A stretch of 64,000 nucleotides of DNA, taken from the NCBI GenBank assembly GCA_030159075.1, contig BROG01000475.1, positions 291,001 to 355,000 on the forward strand, in the 5' to 3' direction. Within the stretch, counting starts at the first letter, position 1, and every line of letters starts with the position of its first letter. Made by a program: the position numbers and the translations under genes. Shown piece by piece: positions 59,901 through 64,000 of the stretch. The DNA is from Atrina japonica (Eukaryota > Mollusca > Bivalvia > Pterioida > Pinnidae). Below the pieces are notes generated by a model, which worked only from the letters and a program-made list of their open reading frames with translations, ran no database searches and was not told where the DNA came from.

Positions 59901-61423
59901 AATCTAGTTTTTCATGAGACAAACCTAGTTTTTGTGATTTGTGCATTGTTAAACCTAGTTTTTCTCAGTCTGGGTTACTAGTAAAAAATAGGTTTAATTG
60001 GGGAGGAAAAGGTTCAAATGAGAAAAACTAACTATTTATTTAACAATTTGTTATGATTTTGGCATGCCATAATGAGGACCTTTGAACAAATTATCTCGAT
60101 CACTGACTAGGAATATTATGATGAGCCAGCGACTGAGAAATGGGTCCTTATGACATAACCAATGAAATGCAAGAAAACAAGGAATTTTACAGAATTTTTG
60201 CACTGGAAACAAAAAGCGTTGCTCTCACCTGTGCTCATTCTAATATTGCATTTTTTCAAATCCACATATCATATGATATGTTTCTGAAAACATGAAAATT
60301 GAAATATCCCTGCCTTAAATTGTCATAAGTACCCTTTTCTCAGCCACTGGCTCAAATGTATTTTCATGTACATGTGTGTATGTGTGTGTTTACAAATGTG
60401 TGTGTGTTTGCACATGTGTATGTGTGTGTGTTTGCACATGTGTATATATGTATGTGTGTGTATGTGTATATGTTTAAAAGAATCTTACTTTGACAACTGT
60501 GTCTTTAAACAAGTTTTGGACATACTCTGCAGCCTTTGGTGCAGCCATTCTTTCTGGATCTGACCCGCCGATATCTCGAGCTGCAATTCTTCAGATAAAA
60601 GATGGCATGAAATTGTATTATAAATAAGTCTATTTACATGTTAGATATTGGAACACATAATTATAACAAAAGATGCTAAAGATGTCAATATTGTGTGTTG
60701 CATGACTTGCTCAATTGTATTTGGAATTCATTAGATTTTTTTGTAAATTTTACCAAAATCACTCTGGTTCATAAATAAATAATATTAATTAAATAAATAA
60801 ATTAATTAATTAATTAATTAATGCAAAAAATATTTAAAATTTAAATTTTGGACACATGAGATGTGAAATATTTTCATATATCTTTTAGAGACATTTGTAT
60901 TGAAATAAAAAAGAGGGGTAAGGTAAAAAATGAAAATAAATCTGTTTGATAAAGATCAATAAACCTGCCAAAATAGTCCAAACAAACAGCATGCCCAATT
61001 TTTCCCAAGCAATTTTGCCATTGCTGTTACCCCGTCAGGGGCCTCACTTATGGAATTGTAGAAGTATACAGAAATACAAATTTTCTGTCTTCAAACAGAA
61101 ACCTTGAACTATATTTGACAGTAATAAGACATAATAAAATTTTCATAATACTAACATGATTAAAAGACTGTAGGGATCATTTATCTCGGAACTTCAATTC
61201 TGTCAATGATCTGGGAGAGGTAACATAATTTTAGACCTATAAATTGTACATATTATATAAACAGAATTACACATATGAATGTTAGCTGCCTTACACACCT
61301 GCCAGCTTCTAAAGCATTTGCCAGTTTGATGCCATCCTTTACTCTTTCCTCTGAATTACACCATATTCCTAATACCTCAGCTTTAGGGCATTTTGATGGG
61401 CAATCTTCTCTGATCTCTAAAGG
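47991..61423 (-). CDS. M17 leucine aminopeptidase-like protein, C-terminal part (5' end outside window)
   Basis: Eleven exons join in frame to 381 codons plus stop: 61423-61299, 60588-60489, 59256-59181, 58932-58847, 57744-57640, 55547-55472, 54446-54328, 53932-53849, 52354-52247, 50077-49946 and 48125-47991. All introns are GT-AG. M17 metal and catalytic residues are all present with bovine-LAP spacing: VGKGITYDTGGADIK (Lys250, Asp255, Lys262 equivalents, split by an intron after VGK), HRDKCGSAA (Asp273) and NTDAEGRMVMAD (Asp332, Glu334, Arg336). Upstream segments read AARDIGGSDPERM; downstream ones read IATLTGHAIRAYGPE, NNSPSSATPRGHQSP and HIDIAGSSGPFPGVPTGAP. It resembles NPEPL1 and C. elegans W07G4.4 more than classical LAP3; that subfamily call is from remembered sequence. 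The family consists of two-metal exopeptidases, usually hexameric and cytosolic. The N-terminus (probably 140 or so residues) lies beyond 64000. It is convergent with FAHD2. Confidence 0.93.
48220..49340 (+). pseudogene. Decayed reverse-transcriptase retroelement, copy 3, core deleted
   Basis: Antisense inside aminopeptidase intron 10. The 5' part reads LLANAAKDFSFILHN and a CIGHVIIGNVSIAEN segment. After a frame break it continues LSEWLKAVRWLIKSLIWKL and YVLVPADKASNNIVFICK (48566-48780). The reverse-transcriptase core is then missing and the sequence jumps to YYKRDDFSFPIVNFPHLSNN and GYQKPRLISTFRKFSGRY (48790-49040). The tail (49040-49340) is the best copy of the 3' terminus in the window, with CTCCTCCATGGCACCTGATT and TTTGGTATCTGAGATGTTTT. 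Confidence 0.8.
50200..51770 (-). mobile_element. SINE family 3 split by a younger insertion
   Basis: The tail part (50200-50409) and the tRNA-like head (51698-51770, with CTCAGTCGGTATCAAACTTG and GTGAGCTCGAGTCC on the minus strand) together match the intact SINE at 7325-7655. The sequence between them is a separate inverted-repeat element. It lies in aminopeptidase intron 9. Confidence 0.8.
50410..51694. mobile_element. 1.3-kb TIR element inserted in the SINE
   Basis: The left end TGTCGTATAATAATCGGTCC plus AGCCTCAAAATGTGTCC is mirrored at the right end (TGTCGTAAAAAAATTGGTCT plus GGCCTCAAAATGTGTCC on the minus strand). The subterminal AATGTTAACATTTT and GGTC(T/C)GGGTA motifs also pair, for about 100 bases of imperfect TIR. 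The interior has a 92-codon minus-strand frame (50626-50904) with no transposase features I know, so it is probably non-autonomous. The target duplication is unclear: flanks read CTGCTGCCA and CTGGCTGG. Confidence 0.75.
52419..52612. mobile_element. MITE with ACTTGCCAA ends, short copy
   Basis: The left end GACTTGCCAACCTTGAACAA, then TCATGGGGAGATTTTTCAAT, pairs with the right end ATACTTACCAAGTCTTCCTC (minus strand). It is related to the larger element at 62835-63855. It lies in aminopeptidase intron 8, about 65 bases upstream of exon 9 in transcript order. Confidence 0.65.
52900..53030. other. Aminopeptidase intron 8, decayed tRNA-like fragment
   Basis: A short stretch near 52885-52990 (GTCTAGTAGTAGTGCATTAA, GATCCAGGTTCCAATCCTAG) looks like a decayed tRNA-derived head with a mutated B box. 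No tail is recognised. Confidence 0.3.
53031..53337. mobile_element. Palindromic MITE, family 4, complete
   Basis: Both termini are present: GGATGGGCATTGGCTGTGTT on the left and CACAGCTGATGTCCCTTTAA on the right. The halves mirror each other through TACAATAACAAAAA / TTTTTTTGTACAAC and TATATTTTGTGAAAATTG / ATTTTCACAAAATATTTAGG. The centre contains CTCAACCTTACTGTTTGTA. It is one of the two best copies. Confidence 0.75.
53340..53470 (+). mobile_element. SINE family 3 tail fragment, diverged
   Basis: AAGGTCCCATGTCACAGTAA followed by AGAACCATCAATGCATTGGA corresponds in order to GAGGTCCCATGTCACAGTAG and AACATCAATGCTCAAAGG of the intact SINE at 7325-7655 (minus strand), but it soon diverges. Confidence 0.4.
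53509..53598. mobile_element. Miniature inverted-repeat element, about 90 bp, copy 2
   Basis: AACTCACCAACCCCGAAAAA and TTTAGGGGTGAGTGAGTTAA form the inverted ends, around a central AACCAGTCCAAATGTGTC. It matches the element at 47357-47445. Confidence 0.65.
56005..56390. mobile_element. Palindromic MITE, family 4, longest copy
   Basis: Starts CAAAGGGGCATTAGATGTGG. Halves with TACACATAGACATAAAAGTTC and CTATGTATAGCTCTTATTTG mirror each other, and the centre has ACTCAACCTTACTATTTGTA. A duplicated TTCTTAAATCCCTA / TTCTTACACTCCTA segment makes it longer than the others. It ends near AGTAAAAGAAATCG and the GCACCGTTAAACCCC junction. It lies in aminopeptidase intron 5. Confidence 0.7.
56780..57345 (+). 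repeat. 80-bp tandem repeat, about 7 copies
   Basis: The unit ACCTACATGGTCTGGTGCCA, CAAAATGTAAGATTCTGTTT, AAGTATGAGAATAATTTTAA plus CTTTATTGACATATTATCTT is 80 bases long. It starts at 56951, 57031, 57111, 57191 and 57270, with flanking diverged units. It lies in aminopeptidase intron 5, about 300 bases from exon 5. It is unrelated in sequence to the other 80-bp array at 7856. Confidence 0.93.
59530..60020. repeat. Foldback element of reiterated TTAAACCTAGTTTTTCTC motif
   Basis: The ends are inverted: TCCCCAATTAAACCTATTTT on the left and, on the minus strand, CTCCCCAATTAAACCTATTT on the right, with GATTCTGTGGGTTATG / ACTGAGAAAAACT-type continuations. Between them a motif close to TTAAACCTAGTTTTTCTCAG occurs many times in both orientations. 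It lies in aminopeptidase intron 2 and has no coding content. Confidence 0.75.
60366..60475 (+). repeat. TG-rich microsatellite
   Basis: TGTGTGTATG / TGTGTTTGCACATG mixed repeats end 14 bases before the donor side of aminopeptidase exon 2 (60489), in intron 2. Open frames across it encode Cys-Val runs and are artefacts. Confidence 0.9.
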
Positions 61424-61899
61424 CTAGAAAAGAAAGTTTTACTATGTATAATTCCCCTAAAACAGAACAAGACAAAAATATGAGCAAGGCATCATGAGTG
61501 ATACTGATCCCCTTGGAAATATTGTATAACACCTTTATACTGGAATGATATTTGGAAGAATTAACAACTTTGACGTAATGGTCAAGGGCAATTGGCATTG
61601 TTCAGGAAAGTCAAAGAAATCTGAGTGCAATAAACAAGCACTGATTCAAAATCTTGTCACACAAACCACTTGTGTACAGTTTTGTTGAAATAATAGGATG
61701 TAGACTGCTGTTGAAAAAATGTTGTTAGTTTCATTAAATTCCATTGAGAAATAAAGCCACTAGGGTGCCAAAAAACAGGGTGTTGTTACATGATGTCCCC
61801 CAAATGTTGGAACAAGTCATGTTGATATCGACCAGCATTTATTACATATACCAAACTGCAATTATTCTTCACAGGTTTTGAGGAATAAAAGCAATAAGG

Positions 61900-62470
61900 C
61901 CAAAATTGCAATTGAAAATACCAGTAAATTTCAAATTTCATCAAAATCAGACAATGTTGACATTTCGACCAATTGAAAGCCCTGGTTTGCCATAGATGAA
62001 AAAAAAAAAACAATACCATTGAAATTGCAATCTTTTGATACTCATAAATTCCAGATTTCATCAAAACCTGACAGTGTTAAAATTTTGAACAATCAGAAGC
62101 CTCAGTTTGCTTCAAGACAGCAAATAAACCCATATCATTGAAATCACAATCCCTTGATACCATGAAGTCCAAATTTCTTCAAATTCTGACAATGCTGAAA
62201 TTTCAACAATTCAGAAGTCTCAGTTTGCCATAGACAACAACAAAAAACTATATCATTTAAATCAAAATGCCTTGATACCCATAAATTCTAAATATCCTCA
62301 AAATTTGTTTAAATTCCGACCAATCAGAAGCCTCAGTTTCCATAGACAGCAGGGAAACCCATAACATTGAAATGATCATTAATACCCAGAAATTCCAAAT
62401 GTCATAAAACTCAGACAATGTTGAAATTTCAACCAATCAGAAGCCTCAGCTTGCCATAGACCGCATCTTT
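61900..62470. repeat. Diverged tandem repeat, unit about 111-119 bp, 5 copies
   Basis: CAATCAGAAGCCTCAGTTTG and GCCATAGAC recur at about 61971, 62090, 62209, 62322 and 62433. Shared neighbours are GACAATGTTGAAATTTC and ATACCCATAAATTCCAAAT. It lies between aminopeptidase exon 1 of this window and the window edge. Confidence 0.85.
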
Positions 62471-62834
62471 TTATGATGTCACAACATACACTGTGCATAT
62501 CTGCACACCCAAACCTATAATCATATGAAGTTTGGTGTAAGTTTCCTTTGGGAAATAAACTTGTTAGAATGCTGATGAAATATTTTAATGAAATAAACAA
62601 AGGGCAATAACTGTGTAAATAAGGGAGTGTGGGTTAGGAAACGGCAACTTGTCTGTGATATTACTTTAGTAAACCCTGGTATCAAGTTTTGTGAAATTCT
62701 GTTGAGAAATAAACTTGTTAGAGTGCTGACAAGAAAAGTGTAACATACCTACTTACATGTTTATATGTATGTACCTACTTACAAATACAAGCCTAATCCT
62801 ATATCCCCTCCAAACTTTATTTGGAAGGGGATAA

Positions 62835-63855
62835 CATACTTGCCAACATTTGAAAATTTTCATGGGGGAGACAACGCGCGACAAAATTTTCCATTGGTCA
62901 GTCAGACTGTGAGCGGCCAGTGTTCAAAGGTTCTTTTCTGACTAAGTGTCCATTTCTTACTATTTATTATAAAGTATTGTTTTGTTTTTTTTAATTTATT
63001 ACTTTGTATAATTATAAATATTAAAACATGTCAATAAGTTGTTTTCAATCAATATGTAAACTAATCTATGGATCACAATTGTGAATTTTATTGTATTATT
63101 AACCTATTATATAGATGAATCTTTGTTTTGTTTTGTTTTTTTATAGAAAAAAAAACAAAACAAAATTTTCATTTATTACTTGCATACTATTGAAGGGAAG
63201 ATCACAAAATATTCTTTGTTGTCAAGCATTTTCAATGGAATCAGTGACTTTACTGTGAATTCAATTTTGTTTTTGTTCATTTTACTGACATCATTTTAAA
63301 ATTTTCAAAGCAAATTTAGAGATAATCTGTCTTTCACCGATCAGGTCTGGTGTTGCTTTGATAACTTACTATATCAGAAGTAAAGAAAATGGCTGGAAAA
63401 TTGGTAGAACATTCCTTGAAATGAGGCATTTTCAGTGGAAATTAATCAATGTACTGTAAATTTGTTTTGTTTTTGTTCTGTCAATATTGATATAAATATT
63501 GTAGAAATTATTGTTTGCTAACTTATTTCCCCATATGAGACATTGTGGCTTCCCTTGGTACTCCATGACAGCATTTAGTCACTCCAACTACACATCGCTA
63601 AAACCAATCAAACAACGACAAGGGGTACAACCAGCCTCTGATTGGTTACAAAACTTTTTTGAAAGCTTGTGTATTGTTTCATGAGGTGGAAATCTTGTGT
63701 GTCATTTTTCAAATTTCAGGACATTTATCGTTTTTTGGAAAGAACATCAAAAAATCAGGCGAAAGAAGGGGTTTTTGAAAGAATGATCAGGAGGTCGGGA
63801 AACAGGGCCAAGGGATTCTCCCGCGGAAATCGGGAGAGTTGGCAAGTATGGGATA
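62835..63855. mobile_element. 1-kb TIR element with ACTTGCCAAC ends
   Basis: The left end GATAACATACTTGCCAACAT with TCATGGGGGAG is mirrored at the right end (TATCCCATACTTGCCAACTC, TCCCGATTTCCGCGGGAGAA on the minus strand). The interior is AT-rich apart from the right 150 bases and has no convincing transposase. A 97-codon frame at 63669-63962 runs out through the right end and is not considered a gene. It is related to the short element at 52419-52612. Confidence 0.65.
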
Positions 63856-63990
63856 ATAAGCATACAAATTTTCTCATGTTTCTTCTGGACGAAACAAAGT
63901 CAAATCTGTGTTTATACTTTATTTCAATTTTGAATTTACAACAGGAGGTTTATCTCCCCTGATCTGTACATGTATAGATCTACTACTTAC

Positions 63991-64000
63991 CTCTTAATGA
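63991..64000 (-). CDS. Edge of a probable upstream aminopeptidase exon
   Basis: The last ten bases, read on the minus strand, are TCATTAAGAG followed by a textbook donor GTAAGT (63990 leftwards). Joined to the first listed exon at 61423 it would give a stop or shift frame. Joined to an alternative AG two codons inside (exon start 61416) it gives an open S-L-R-E-I-R read-through in the right frame. So either the acceptor is at 61416 or this donor belongs to something else. Confidence 0.45.

Noticed and set aside
63669..63962. 97-codon frame as a gene
   Set aside because: It runs across the right end of a TIR element and into unrelated flank; the composition is that of the element's GC-richer terminus.

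Overview
This window is animal nuclear DNA, most probably from a bivalve mollusc or a close lophotrochozoan relative. The base composition is strongly AT-rich. The genes are split into short exons by large GT-AG introns. The non-coding part is packed with tRNA-derived SINEs, small inverted-repeat DNA elements, ACATGTA-rich sequence and minisatellites of the sort common in bivalve genomes. The assignment to bivalves is inference from repeat style; no species is claimed. There is nothing prokaryotic here: no operons, no CRISPR array, no rRNA and no credible free-standing tRNA gene.

Layout. (1) 1-20.8 kb has no recognisable host gene. It is a repeat-rich intergenic region holding SINEs, a decayed reverse-transcriptase element (14.2-15.5 kb), an 80-bp minisatellite of 14 copies (7.86-8.97 kb), a 1.36-kb GCCGGATT-ended element (10.6-12.0 kb) and a TIR element with a tRNA-like core (17.8-18.3 kb). 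(2) 20.87-34.18 kb, minus strand: a complete NHLRC2 orthologue, 10 coding exons, 709 codons, thioredoxin-like domain plus NHL beta-propeller. (3) 34.4-36.7 kb, minus strand: two or three coding-looking exons of an unrecognised small gene lying just upstream of NHLRC2. Two of the three reading frames of the last of these exons stay open into NHLRC2 exon 1; one of them stops on the NHLRC2 start codon. (4) 37.2-38.5 kb, minus strand: a second copy of the decayed reverse-transcriptase element. (5) 38.73-46.77 kb, plus strand: a complete FAHD2 (fumarylacetoacetate hydrolase domain) gene, 7 exons, 313 codons. (6) 47.99-61.42 kb and beyond the window edge, minus strand: the C-terminal 11 exons of an M17 leucine-aminopeptidase-like protein of the NPEPL1 / C. 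elegans W07G4.4 type, tail-to-tail with FAHD2. A perfect splice donor at 63,990 suggests the next upstream exon begins to appear at the window edge.

The three recognised proteins (a thioredoxin/NHL protein, a FAH-family hydrolase/decarboxylase and a metallo-aminopeptidase) are ordinary housekeeping genes with no sign of a shared pathway. All exon joins keep frame, all introns are GT-AG, and the expected catalytic or metal-ligand residues are present in FAHD2 and the aminopeptidase.

I did not find a clear new biological system. The most interesting items are: the small gene immediately upstream of, and perhaps overlapping, the NHLRC2 start; a triplicated 5' splice site at NHLRC2 exon 8; a minisatellite that grew out of a retroelement tail; a TIR transposon family with a tRNA-like promoter inside it; a nested insertion of a 1.3-kb TIR element into a SINE; a foldback element built of one reiterated short motif; and a duplicated last-exon segment at FAHD2.
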